Positions 1 to 6,662 of a stretch of 22,954 nt of DNA are shown here, piece by piece; position 1 is the first letter of the stretch, and every line of letters begins with the position of its first letter. The stretch is from NCBI GenBank assembly GCA_910579325.1, contig CAJTTU010000053.1:1-22954 (forward strand). The letters are read 5' to 3'. The notes beneath the pieces are model-generated. The model was not told the origin of the DNA. It did no database searches and saw nothing but the letters and a program-made list of their open reading frames with translations. The stretch comes from an uncultured Lachnospiraceae bacterium. GTDB taxonomy: Bacteria; Bacillota; Clostridia; Lachnospirales; Lachnospiraceae. Made by a program: the position numbers and the translations under genes.

Positions 1-5
1 AAAAA

Positions 6-78
6 CCTCCTATAATTTAGTACCGCTGTAATTTGCTATTTATTGCTCTATTGTATCGGAGAAACAATTTTAAGTCAA
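6..78 (-). promoter_or_regulatory. Leftward promoter and RBS for a gene beyond the left edge
   Basis: On the minus strand TTGACT (73-78) and TACAAT (50-55) are 17 bases apart, a near-consensus sigma-A promoter. Further along the same strand a perfect AGGAGG lies at 6-11, placed to serve a start codon a few bases outside the window. A divergently transcribed gene therefore probably begins just left of position 1; its identity cannot be seen. Confidence 0.5.
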
Positions 79-83
79 TATGG

Positions 84-112
84 TTTACATTCGTCGGGAA
101 AAAGGATAAAAT
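84..112 (+). promoter_or_regulatory. Promoter of the rRNA methyltransferase gene
   Basis: TTTACA (84-89) and TAAAAT (107-112) are separated by 17 bases, each matching the sigma-A consensus in five of six positions. Transcription would begin near 118-120, almost exactly at the first ATG (119). That makes either a leaderless start or translation from the internal ATG at 185 likely. The -35 box lies only five bases from the -35 box of the divergent promoter. Confidence 0.5.
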
Positions 113-118
113 GAAACT

Positions 119-1504
119 ATGAATCGAACAGCTACCGACCGGTTAAAAGGTCAATCGAAACAGGAACAGAAGAATACGCTGCAGATGGAGAAATTGCCAG
201 AGTTACCTCAGGAGTTTCAGGAGAGAATGAAAGGGATGCTGGGGGAACAGTGGGATGCTTTTTGGCAAAGCTATGAGCAACCGCCGAAACAGGGTCTGCG
301 GGTGAATACGTTAAAAGGGAGCCCGGACCGGCTGCTGCATTACGGTCTGTTTGGGCTGCGGCCGGTCTGTTGGGCCGAGGATGGTTTCTATTATGAACAG
401 GGGGAGCGTCCCGGCAGGCATCCGTTCCATGAAGCCGGCGTATACTATATACAGGAGCCCAGCGCCATGGCGGTTGCCGGGCTTTTAAAGGTATGCCCCG
501 GAGAGCGGGTTTTGGATCTGTGCGCGGCGCCGGGAGGAAAGACTGCTCAGCTTGCCGCCGCCATGGATGGGGAAGGTTTGCTGATCTCCAATGAAATCCA
601 TACCGGACGGGCGAAAATTCTCTCTCAGAATGTGGAGAGGCTGGGTATCCGGAATTGCCTGGTGACCAATGAAGCGCCGGAGACGCTGTCTTTACGTTTT
701 CCAGGATTCTTTCACAGGATTCTGGTGGATGCGCCCTGCTCCGGCGAGGGAATGTTCCGAAAGGACCCCCAGTCCAGGACACAGTGGAGCATGGATAATG
801 TAAGAATGTGCGCCGAACGCCAGAGGGGGATTTTGGACTGTGCTGCCCGGATGCTGCTGCCCGGAGGACGTCTGGTTTATTCTACCTGCACATTTTCACC
901 GGAGGAGGATGAGGAGAGTGTGGGAGGGTTTCTGCTGGCCCATCCGGAATTTGAGGAAAAAGGTTTGCTGCGTATCTGGCCCCATCTTTCGGAGGGAGAG
1001 GGACATTTTGCCGCGGTATTTGAGAAAGCAGGGGAAGGAAAGGGAGATTTTGAGGATTTGGTTCGGCTGCAAAAGGGGATTCCGGAGAAAAAGCTGCCGA
1101 AGGAATATCTGTTTTTTGAAGAACACACGCTGGGGGGAAGAGAAAAATTTCCTTCCCGTTATCTGGCTTTCGGAGAACATCTCTATCTGTTTCCCGATCA
1201 GATGCCTGACCTTGCAGGACTGAAAGCCCTTCGTCCCGGTCTGGAGCTGGGCGAAATGAAGAAAAACCGTTTTCAGCCCGCTCATGCCCTGGCATTGGCG
1301 CTGAAGCCGGAGGAGGCGGCCCAAAAGATACGGCTTTCTCTGGACGGGCCGGAAGTATTCCGTTATCTTCATGGCGAGACGATTCCCGGGCAGACAGCGC
1401 AGGGATGGTGTCTGGTGTGTGTGGATGACTATTCGTTGGGCTGGGGAAAAGCAGGGAACGGACAGCTGAAAAATCATTATCCGAAAGGGCTGCGGTGGAA
1501 TTGA
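119..1504 (+). CDS. RsmF-type 16S rRNA (cytosine-C5) methyltransferase, NOL1/NOP2/Sun family
   Basis: This is an S-adenosylmethionine-dependent enzyme that methylates C5 of a cytosine in rRNA. The SAM-binding motif VLDLCAAPGGKTAQLA lies at about residues 131-146. Motif IV DAPCSGEGMF lies near residue 204 and motif VI YSTCTFSPEEDEE near 253. The Cys after Thr in motif VI is the family nucleophile and the Cys after Pro in motif IV assists product release. A C-terminal RsmF/FERM-like region ends in GQLKNHYPKGLRW, and the 461-residue length suits bacterial RsmF/YebU-like proteins rather than the shorter RsmB core. Family homology begins around LPELPQEF, so the ATG at 185 (residue 23) is an attractive alternative start; the ATG at 119 has a modest AAAGGA 12 bases upstream. 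The exact rRNA target cannot be read from sequence. The downstream VanZ gene is probably co-transcribed. Confidence 0.9.
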   Translation: MNRTATDRLKGQSKQEQKNTLQMEKLPELPQEFQERMKGMLGEQWDAFWQSYEQPPKQGLRVNTLKGSPDRLLHYGLFGLRPVCWAEDGFYYEQGERPGRHPFHEAGVYYIQEPSAMAVAGLLKVCPGERVLDLCAAPGGKTAQLAAAMDGEGLLISNEIHTGRAKILSQNVERLGIRNCLVTNEAPETLSLRFPGFFHRILVDAPCSGEGMFRKDPQSRTQWSMDNVRMCAERQRGILDCAARMLLPGGRLVYSTCTFSPEEDEESVGGFLLAHPEFEEKGLLRIWPHLSEGEGHFAAVFEKAGEGKGDFEDLVRLQKGIPEKKLPKEYLFFEEHTLGGREKFPSRYLAFGEHLYLFPDQMPDLAGLKALRPGLELGEMKKNRFQPAHALALALKPEEAAQKIRLSLDGPEVFRYLHGETIPGQTAQGWCLVCVDDYSLGWGKAGNGQLKNHYPKGLRWN

Positions 1505-1518
1505 GGAAGGGCGGAAGA

Positions 1519-1962
1519 ATGTTGGAAAGGAAAAAGAAACTGTTCTGGACGGCGCTTACGCTGCTTTATCTGATGTTTATCTACTCCAACTCGATGCGGA
1601 CGGCGCCGGAATCTGCGATTCAGAGCCGGGGCTTTTTGCGGCTGATAGAGAAGCTCTTTCCGTTTATGATTTATAATCTGGGCCTGACTGAACACATACT
1701 CAGGAAAACGGCGCATTATGGAGAGTATCTGGTTTTGGGCGTATTGCTGGCGCAGGTGATAAAAACGTATGGATTCCTTCGAATGAGGCAGTTTTGGACT
1801 GTGCTGATCTCCGGTTTTCTGATGGCGGCCGGGGATGAAGGGATTCAGCTGTTCACAGAAGGCAGATCCGGTCAGTTTTCCGACGTAATGCTGGATTTAT
1901 GCGGCGTGATAACCGGATTATCTGTATGGCGGCTCGTAAAGTTTCTCAAAAAGATAACCTGA
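1519..1962 (+). CDS. VanZ-family integral membrane protein
   Basis: This small protein (147 residues from this start) has the VanZ-family pattern: a short N-terminal hydrophobic helix followed by YSNSM, then RKTAHYGEYLVLG, and DEGIQLFTEGRSGQFSDVMLD, with about four membrane segments in all. VanZ proteins are linked to low-level teicoplanin resistance, but most members have no assigned role, so no resistance claim is made. The ATG at 1519 has AGGAAGG eight bases upstream (1504-1510) and is preferred over an in-frame GTG at 1495 that would overlap the methyltransferase. The gene starts 14 bases after the upstream stop, suggesting one transcript. Its stop codon lies inside the shared terminator. 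Confidence 0.85.
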   Translation: MLERKKKLFWTALTLLYLMFIYSNSMRTAPESAIQSRGFLRLIEKLFPFMIYNLGLTEHILRKTAHYGEYLVLGVLLAQVIKTYGFLRMRQFWTVLISGFLMAAGDEGIQLFTEGRSGQFSDVMLDLCGVITGLSVWRLVKFLKKIT

Positions 1963-2004
1963 TGCGCTGACGACAGAAATCTGGTTGTCAGTACATCAGG
2001 TTTT
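1948..2004. terminator. Bidirectional intrinsic terminator between convergent genes
   Basis: AACCTGATG (1956-1964) pairs with CATCAGGTT (1994-2002). Inside it CTGAC (1967-1971) pairs with GTCAG (1987-1991). On the plus strand the stem runs into TTTT (2001-2004); on the minus strand the other side runs into five T residues (complement of 1948-1952). It can therefore stop both the VanZ transcript and the DUF4956 transcript. Confidence 0.85.
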
Positions 2005-2010
2005 ATATGT

Positions 2011-2673
2011 TTATCCCAGCATTTCGCCGGATTCCAGCAGACAGTTGACAGTCTGTATACCTGGCAGATGGCGGAATTGTTCCAGCAAATTATGGTCCGG
2101 ACCCTGCCGCCCGGACAGCTCGATGATCATTTCTGCAAAATCTCCAGTGGTGTCTAACGTACGTATCTGGTACGATCTGCCGTTCAGCAGCGCTTCCGCT
2201 TCCTGTGCATTAAGACCTTCTCCTCTCAGAATCAGCATATATTTTTTGTGCAGTCCTCCGTGCCAGCTGAATATAAAAGCAATGATGGAGATAAATAATG
2301 TGGAGATGCCTGCCAGCAGAAAGCTCTGAGAGCCGATACACAATCCTTCGATGATCGACCAGAATATAAAGACGGTGTCCCACGGGTCCTTGATGGCTGT
2401 GCGGAACCGCACGATGGACAGTGCGCCGATCATGCCGAGGGAGATGGCGATGTTGCTGCTGATCATAATCATAATGACGATGGTGATCAGAAGAATCAGC
2501 ACGTTAGCGGCGTTAAAACGGCTGTTATAGCTGACGCCGTGGTAGGTAAAACGATAGGTAAGGAAAATAATCAGGGAAACGGCCAGTCCCAGACACATGA
2601 CCAGAAAGATCTTCCGGGGAGTGAAGCTGGCGGAGGTGGTGAAAAATGTTTGCAGGATGTCTTTTTTACTCAT
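2011..2673 (-). CDS. DUF4956 domain-containing membrane protein
   Basis: The 220-residue protein has three to four hydrophobic segments in its first 140 residues. It carries the DUF4956 hallmark SLGMIGALSIVRFRTAIKDP at about residues 78-97. A soluble C-terminal part of about 80 residues follows and looks like a small alpha/beta domain. DUF4956 has no established biochemical function. It is commonly encoded beside VTC-domain proteins, as here: it lies 21 bases downstream of the VTC gene on the same strand, with AGGAGC as ribosome-binding site. The pairing suggests that the two products act together at the membrane, perhaps in polyphosphate or cell-surface metabolism; this is inference. Transcription ends at the bidirectional terminator. 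Confidence 0.85.
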   Translation of the reverse strand: MSKKDILQTFFTTSASFTPRKIFLVMCLGLAVSLIIFLTYRFTYHGVSYNSRFNAANVLILLITIVIMIMISSNIAISLGMIGALSIVRFRTAIKDPWDTVFIFWSIIEGLCIGSQSFLLAGISTLFISIIAFIFSWHGGLHKKYMLILRGEGLNAQEAEALLNGRSYQIRTLDTTGDFAEMIIELSGRQGPDHNLLEQFRHLPGIQTVNCLLESGEMLG

Positions 2674-2694
2674 TGTACGCGCTCCTAAAAATTT

Positions 2695-3396
2695 TCAGAT
2701 CATATAACTGCCGATTGCCGGGCGGCCGGCATAATATTTGCTGAAAGATACGGCTGTCAGATGATAGGGCTGCAGCAGCCTCTGAATAAATCCGGGCAAT
2801 GCCTGATTAAATTTCACTTCCAGAATCACAGCATCCCGGAATACCGGGTTCCAGGAAAGCTGACGTTCGTAGAGATTCAAATTGATTTCCGAAGAACGGA
2901 TGTGGGAATCGAAAGTCAGGCGCACGTCAAATTCCCGATAAAACAAGGCCGTTCTGTCATATTCAATGATAACAGCCGGGCGGTACCGGTGCAGAGAAAG
3001 CATCGCATAAAGCTTCATGGCTTCCTCACCGTCATAGGAAAACAAAGGCGTATAGATACCTTTTGCCAGAATCTCCGCATCTTTTCGGGATACTTGCAGA
3101 CTTGTCTTGTGTTGTAAATGACCGTTTTTGCTTTTTAATTCCAGCTTGGCTCCGGGCTGTTTTTCGTCATAGATGCGCAGACGCAGCTTCTGTCTCTGTT
3201 CCAGCCCGTCCAGCTTTTCCAGGTAATCTCTTCCGTCCGGCGTATCATAATACAGGCTTTTGACACGGTAGACGCCTTTTTTTCCGTGTTCATCCGAACG
3301 TAAAAAAGCGTTCAGCTGAGTTTTCAGCCTGGCAGCGTCAGGGTAACTGATTAAAAATTTCTGCTCACTTCTGTATACGGATAAAGTATCGGCCAT
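2695..3396 (-). CDS. VTC-domain (polyphosphate polymerase-like) protein
   Basis: The 233-residue protein has the VTC fold signature of basic and acidic tunnel residues: YRSEQKFLIS near the N-terminus, YRVKSLYYDTPD at about 43-54, KLRLRIYDEK at about 70-79, KLELKSKNG at about 84-92, IIEYDRTAL near 140 and EVKFNQALPGF near 193. In the eukaryotic VTC complex this tunnel domain makes polyphosphate from ATP. Bacterial stand-alone members are annotated as polyphosphate polymerase domain proteins, but their activity is mostly untested. It is the first gene of a two-gene unit with DUF4956. The ribosome-binding site (AGGAAG) is rather far from the ATG, about 16 bases, so initiation may be weak. Confidence 0.85.
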   Translation of the reverse strand: MADTLSVYRSEQKFLISYPDAARLKTQLNAFLRSDEHGKKGVYRVKSLYYDTPDGRDYLEKLDGLEQRQKLRLRIYDEKQPGAKLELKSKNGHLQHKTSLQVSRKDAEILAKGIYTPLFSYDGEEAMKLYAMLSLHRYRPAVIIEYDRTALFYREFDVRLTFDSHIRSSEINLNLYERQLSWNPVFRDAVILEVKFNQALPGFIQRLLQPYHLTAVSFSKYYAGRPAIGSYMI

Positions 3397-3466
3397 GGTC
3401 GTTTCATCGAACTTCCTGTATAATGTGTGAAAAAATATTCATTGGTCATTTTTTGCCATATAAAAT

Positions 3467-3494
3467 ATTATAACAGAAAAACAGGAAAAATCAA
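3467..3494 (-). promoter_or_regulatory. Promoter of the VTC/DUF4956 pair
   Basis: On the minus strand TTGATT (3489-3494) and TATAAT (3467-3472) are separated by 16 bases. This is the only good promoter upstream of the VTC gene and would give a 5' leader of about 65 bases. Confidence 0.55.
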
Positions 3495-3567
3495 TAGACA
3501 TATTTCGAATGTTTGCCTGAGTTTTTTCTAAAAAAGGGGAGGGTTCGACGCTGTTTTTCAGTGAATC

Positions 3568-3596
3568 TTGTCAAAAAGGCTGTGATCGTATATGAG
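3568..3596 (+). promoter_or_regulatory. Possible promoter of the frameshifted gene remnant
   Basis: TTGTCA (3568-3573) and TATGAG (3591-3596) are 17 bases apart. The -10 box is imperfect. The rest of 3397-3701 holds only this site and the divergent promoter; no gene or RNA is recognised in it. Confidence 0.3.
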
Positions 3597-3701
3597 GGTA
3601 AGGTAGTTATGATACTGTCATTTGCCGCTGCCGTTTCATAGCGAAAAATGTTTCGGCATAATCAGGCGGCCTGCGTTAAGGAAGCGAGAGGCTTGCGAAA
3701 T

Positions 3702-4190
3702 ATGAAAGAAAAAGAAAAACGACGTATTGTTTTTGGTTCGCAGCTGACAGTGTGTGTGTGCTGACCGGTATTTTATGGCCTGTTCGAAAAGCGGATGGAG
3801 AGGAGGGCGTTATCCGGCCCCAGATCTATTTTGCAAATGCGTCAGCCCGGCCGGGGGAGCCGGTAGAAGTGATTGCGCTTCATTATCCGATACTCTGTCC
3901 GCGGGATTATGTGTGGCGGGTTGACGGAAAGGTGATCGAACATTCGGGTTTCAGCTATACGCCGACGGAAAAGGATCTGGAAAAACAGATCATATGGGAC
4001 CGGCTGGCATGGATGGACCAGCAGTTTGCGTCAGTGGAGACGCTGACACGGCCGTTGAATCCGGGCTGAGTGGGGAGAAAGGTGTTGCGGTCGCGGAAAT
4101 CAGGCGAGATACGGATAAAAGCGTTCGGCAGCAGAATCCGGGTCGGATACAGGTGAAGATGCGCAGCTGCCAGATACTGATTATGTAAAG
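3702..4190 (+). pseudogene. Frameshifted remnant of a putative exported or membrane-anchored protein
   Basis: An ATG at 3702 has GAGAGG ten bases upstream and opens with MKEKEKRRIVFGSQLTVC, a charged N-terminus leading into a hydrophobic stretch. It stops after 20 codons, just past a TG repeat (3750-3760). Removing one TG unit would join it to the open frame at 3752-4069 and give a signal-anchor-like start followed by an Ig-like segment (YVWRVDGKVIEHSGFSYTPT). After 4069 the reading appears to continue in a second frame (LSGEKGVAVAEIRRDTDK) and then a third (AESGSDTGEDAQLPDTDYVK), so at least two further shifts are needed. This looks like a decayed gene. CotH-kinase-type secreted proteins are frequent neighbours of VTC/DUF4956 pairs, and this could be the N-terminus of one, but no catalytic region is present to prove it. 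Confidence 0.5.
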
Positions 4191-4191
4191 G

Positions 4192-4224
4192 AAAAGATCA
4201 GGTCTGCCTTACGGCAGCCTGATC
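4192..4224 (-). terminator. Intrinsic terminator of pyrF with the stop codon in the loop
   Basis: GATCAGG (4196-4202) plus CTGCC (4204-4208) pair with GGCAG plus CCTGATC (4213-4224), leaving a four-base loop. On the minus strand the stem is followed by TTTT (complement of 4192-4195). The pyrF stop codon (complement of 4209-4211) is the loop, so the last codons of the gene form one terminator arm. Confidence 0.8.
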
Positions 4225-5141
4225 TCTTTAATTTCTGACATAATATCCGCTTTCATGCGCAGCGCTTCCCGCCTGGCCGCCTGAGCGTAATCTTTTTCGC
4301 CGCAGCCTTCTTTTTGATAAGCGCACATGATTCCTCTGGAAGAATTGATGACGGCGCCAAGGCCGTTTTTGTCAAAGGCATTGGCCACATCCTTCGCGCC
4401 GCCGCCCTGGGCGCCGTATCCCGGTACCAGGAAAAAGGTGTGGGACGCTTTTGTGCGCAGTTCTTTTAACTGTTCCGGGTAGGTGGCGCCCACCACGGCG
4501 CCGACGGAGGTGTATCCGTAGCGGCCAGGGGCCTGCTCACCCCATGCTTCGCACATTTCGGCCATGGCTTCGTAGACCGTTTTTTCTCCCAGCTTCCGGT
4601 CCTGAAGTTCGCCGGAGGAGGGGTTGGAGGTTTTTACCAGAACGAAAATGCCTTTGTCCCGTTCCCGGCACAGCTTCAAAAGCGGGGTGATGCCGTCGCT
4701 GCCCAGATAGCCGTTTACCGTCAGGCAGTCTCCGCCGAAGGCGGCTGCCTCCTTGCCGTTTACCATCGTCGTTCCCAGATGGGCGGCGGCGTAGGCTTCC
4801 ATCGTGGAGCCGATGTCATTTCGTTTTCCATCAATGATCACATACATGCCTTTCTCACGGGCGTAGGCAATCGTCTCCGCCAGCGCCCGCATGCCCTGCC
4901 ATCCGTACATTTCGTAGTAGGCGGCCTGGGGTTTTACTGCCGGCACAATATCACAGAGGGCGTCGATTAATCCTTTGTTAAACGTAAGCAGCGCCTGGGC
5001 GGCGGCGTCCAGTGGATCGTTGCTCCGGGAAAAGGCAGCTTCTTTTATATATTCCGGTATATAATCCAGCTTCGGGTCCAGTCCCGCCACAGTGGGGTTC
5101 TGGTATGCGGTGATTTTTTCCAGCAGTGTATTCATTGACAT
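4209..5141 (-). CDS. pyrF: Orotidine 5'-phosphate decarboxylase
   Basis: PyrF converts orotidine 5'-monophosphate to UMP, the last step of de novo pyrimidine synthesis, in the cytoplasm. The 310-residue length marks the longer (type 2) PyrF class, not the 230-240-residue class. The active-site proton-relay array is visible as IIDGKRNDIGST (Asp104, Lys106, Asp109). The substrate-binding start AGLDPKLD lies at residues 19-26, and the phosphate-binding region FLVPGYGAQGGGAKD near residue 237. The ATG at 5141 has a perfect AGGAGG ten bases upstream. A second ATG two codons in is less well placed. No pyrimidine genes surround it; it stands 140 bases downstream of a glycosyltransferase on the same strand, with no clear promoter between, so it may be read from that promoter. 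Confidence 0.95.
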   Translation of the reverse strand: MSMNTLLEKITAYQNPTVAGLDPKLDYIPEYIKEAAFSRSNDPLDAAAQALLTFNKGLIDALCDIVPAVKPQAAYYEMYGWQGMRALAETIAYAREKGMYVIIDGKRNDIGSTMEAYAAAHLGTTMVNGKEAAAFGGDCLTVNGYLGSDGITPLLKLCRERDKGIFVLVKTSNPSSGELQDRKLGEKTVYEAMAEMCEAWGEQAPGRYGYTSVGAVVGATYPEQLKELRTKASHTFFLVPGYGAQGGGAKDVANAFDKNGLGAVINSSRGIMCAYQKEGCGEKDYAQAARREALRMKADIMSEIKEIRLP

Positions 5142-5197
5142 AGTCTTTTATCCTCCTATTAAAGTTCCGCTACAGTCCTCCTCCGCCCCCTGAATCT

Positions 5198-5238
5198 GGA
5201 AGAATTTCCGGCCGCCTGCCGCGTCTGTAAATCCTTCC
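5198..5238. repeat. Inverted repeat between the glycosyltransferase and pyrF
   Basis: GGAAGAATTT (5198-5207) and AAATCCTTCC (5229-5238) can form a ten-base-pair stem with one G-U pair around a 21-base GC-rich loop. No T-tract follows on either strand, so it is not a standard terminator. It may be an mRNA processing or attenuation element in the leader of pyrF. Confidence 0.35.
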
Positions 5239-5281
5239 GGGGCGAATCCGGACTTCCGCTGATTTGGGTTCCACAGTTTCT

Positions 5282-6304
5282 TTAGTTGAACCCATATATT
5301 TTCTGTGCAATCTTATAACAGAACGAGGCGAAAGCCCGTCCGGGTCGTCCGGGCAGGTTCATGACAATTCCCAAAATGTTCCATCGCAGCTTTTTGTAAA
5401 CCGCGGGATTGGTTTCCCGCATATATTGCCAGATGTCCTGTTTTTTTTGCAGGTTCTCCGGCAGCCTGGAGCGAATGCACAGGATGGAGCTGATGGTGGT
5501 GATAATGCTCAGATAGTTCCGCATATATCGTTCCAGCCGGGGCGTGTCGATCACGGCTTCGGTGTATTGGTCGATCATGATATGATTCACTTTCAGCTGC
5601 TGGTCGATGCGGGAAATCATTACGGCTTCGTTGACCGACTGATCCTCACGCCCGATAAAATAGCGGTAGAAATTCACATTCAGATAATACATCGTCCGCA
5701 CATAGGGGAAAGGCTGGAACACGAAGATATTGTCCACGTAAAAGGTGTGCTCCGGCAGATGCAGGCCGCAATCTCTCAGCAGCTTAGTCCGGTAAATGAC
5801 GGAGTGCATCAGGATGTATTTGCCCGCTTTAAACCGTCCCACCTCATTCCAGGTAAAAATCCGGTCTCTGGGCATAACGCTGCGGTAGTGCATCACCATC
5901 TTATGATGAGCGCCCTGTTTTTCATAGACAAAATTTGAGAGGAGCATGTCCACGGAATGCTCCTGTTCCTGCAGGGCGCGCAGGGTGTCGAGAATGCTCA
6001 TATAAGCCTTTTTGTTGACCCAGTCGTCGCTGTCCACCACCTTAAAGTACTGTCCCGTGGCATGGGCCAGTCCGGTATTTACCGCGCCGCCGTGTCCGGC
6101 GTTTTGCTGGTGGATGGCCCGGACGATGTCCGGATATCTGGCGGCGTAGGAATCCGCGATCTCTCCGGTATTGTCCTTTGTGGAGCCGTCGTCCACAATC
6201 AGAATCTCCACTTCATCCCCGCCGGCCAGCAGAGAATTGATACAGCGTGCCATATAATCGGCCGAGTGGTAGCAGGGGACCGCTATGGTCAGTAGTTTCA
6301 TCAT
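5282..6304 (-). CDS. Glycosyltransferase family 2 protein
   Basis: The 340-residue GT-A glycosyltransferase transfers a sugar from a nucleotide-sugar donor. The N-terminal nucleotide-binding motif is LTIAVPCYHSADYM, followed by ILIVDDGSTKDNT and the metal-binding motif VVDSDDW near residue 100. The C-terminal 120 residues are helical and basic, as in many capsule or teichoic-acid-type GT2 enzymes that dock on the membrane; no clear membrane helix is seen. The acceptor is unknown. The ATG at 6304 is chosen because GGAGG lies eight bases upstream (6313-6317); a longer reading from TTG at 6319 would overlap that ribosome-binding site. It is read from its own promoter near 6410-6438 and may carry pyrF along with it. 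Confidence 0.85.
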   Translation of the reverse strand: MMKLLTIAVPCYHSADYMARCINSLLAGGDEVEILIVDDGSTKDNTGEIADSYAARYPDIVRAIHQQNAGHGGAVNTGLAHATGQYFKVVDSDDWVNKKAYMSILDTLRALQEQEHSVDMLLSNFVYEKQGAHHKMVMHYRSVMPRDRIFTWNEVGRFKAGKYILMHSVIYRTKLLRDCGLHLPEHTFYVDNIFVFQPFPYVRTMYYLNVNFYRYFIGREDQSVNEAVMISRIDQQLKVNHIMIDQYTEAVIDTPRLERYMRNYLSIITTISSILCIRSRLPENLQKKQDIWQYMRETNPAVYKKLRWNILGIVMNLPGRPGRAFASFCYKIAQKIYGFN

Positions 6305-6327
6305 TCTATATGCCTCCAAACGTTGCC

Positions 6328-6393
6328 ATGTACTCTCAAAGAATTGGAAAAATTAACCGTAAAGGCAGACACAGCGCGTTTTTGGGAGTACAT
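6328..6393. repeat. Inverted repeat in the glycosyltransferase leader
   Basis: ATGTACTC (6328-6335) and GAGTACAT (6386-6393) are perfect 8-base inverted repeats inside the 5' leader of the minus-strand glycosyltransferase transcript. They could close a stem of about 66 bases just upstream of the ribosome-binding site. Function unknown. Confidence 0.3.
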
Positions 6394-6409
6394 CTTTTTT
6401 CTAATGGAC

Positions 6410-6438
6410 ATTATACAGAATTTACCGCGGGGATGCAA
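6410..6438 (-). promoter_or_regulatory. Promoter of the family 2 glycosyltransferase
   Basis: On the minus strand TTGCAT (6433-6438) and a perfect TATAAT (6410-6415) are 17 bases apart, predicting a leader of about 100 bases. The gap 6305-6662 (358 bases) otherwise holds the leader repeat at 6328-6393 and the divergent GntR promoter and operator; no gene is supported in it. Confidence 0.6.
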
Positions 6439-6549
6439 CAAAAGAAAAGGGGGAATTATTCTAAAGAAAAACGAAACAGAAAGGACATGAGCGAAGGACG
6501 TCCGGTTTACAGGGGTATTTTCAAAGCCCGCGAAGATGGAAAAAAGGGG

Positions 6550-6578
6550 TTGACGGAAACAGGTTTCTTTGATAAACT
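6550..6578 (+). promoter_or_regulatory. Promoter of the gntR-ABC operon
   Basis: TTGACG (6550-6555) and TAAACT (6573-6578) are separated by 17 bases. The last bases of the -10 box begin the palindrome at 6577-6607, so a repressor bound there would block initiation. Confidence 0.6.
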
Positions 6579-6607
6579 AAGTGTACTAACACTAATAATA
6601 CACTTAG
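6577..6607. promoter_or_regulatory. Operator-like 31-bp palindrome, probable GntR/YtrA site
   Basis: Arms CTAAGTGTACTAACA (6577-6591) and TAATAATACACTTAG (6593-6607) match as inverted repeats at 12 of 15 positions around a single centre base. The outer nine pairs, CTAAGTGTA and TACACTTAG, are perfect. The site covers the transcription start just upstream of a GntR-family gene, the expected place for autoregulation by a dimeric winged-helix repressor. YtrA-type regulators are known to bind A/T-rich palindromes of this size; binding by this protein is inferred. Confidence 0.6.
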
Positions 6608-6662
6608 AAATGATAATACAAAAGAAGCGTTAAGGCAGAACTCTGACAGGAGGGATCATTTT

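Noticed and set aside
5266..5293. GGGTTC/GAACCC inverted repeat at the end of the family 2 glycosyltransferase gene as a terminator
   Set aside because: Only six base pairs with a 16-base loop and no T-run on the transcribed strand.
5264..5938. 224-codon plus-strand open frame opposite the family 2 glycosyltransferase
   Set aside because: Antisense to a gene with clear GT2 motifs and a good ribosome-binding site.
6487..6633. Short plus-strand open frame (about 48 codons) between the glycosyltransferase and gntR, with AAAGGA close upstream
   Set aside because: It runs through the gntR promoter and operator, has no recognisable composition or homologue, and the ribosome-binding site is too close to the ATG.
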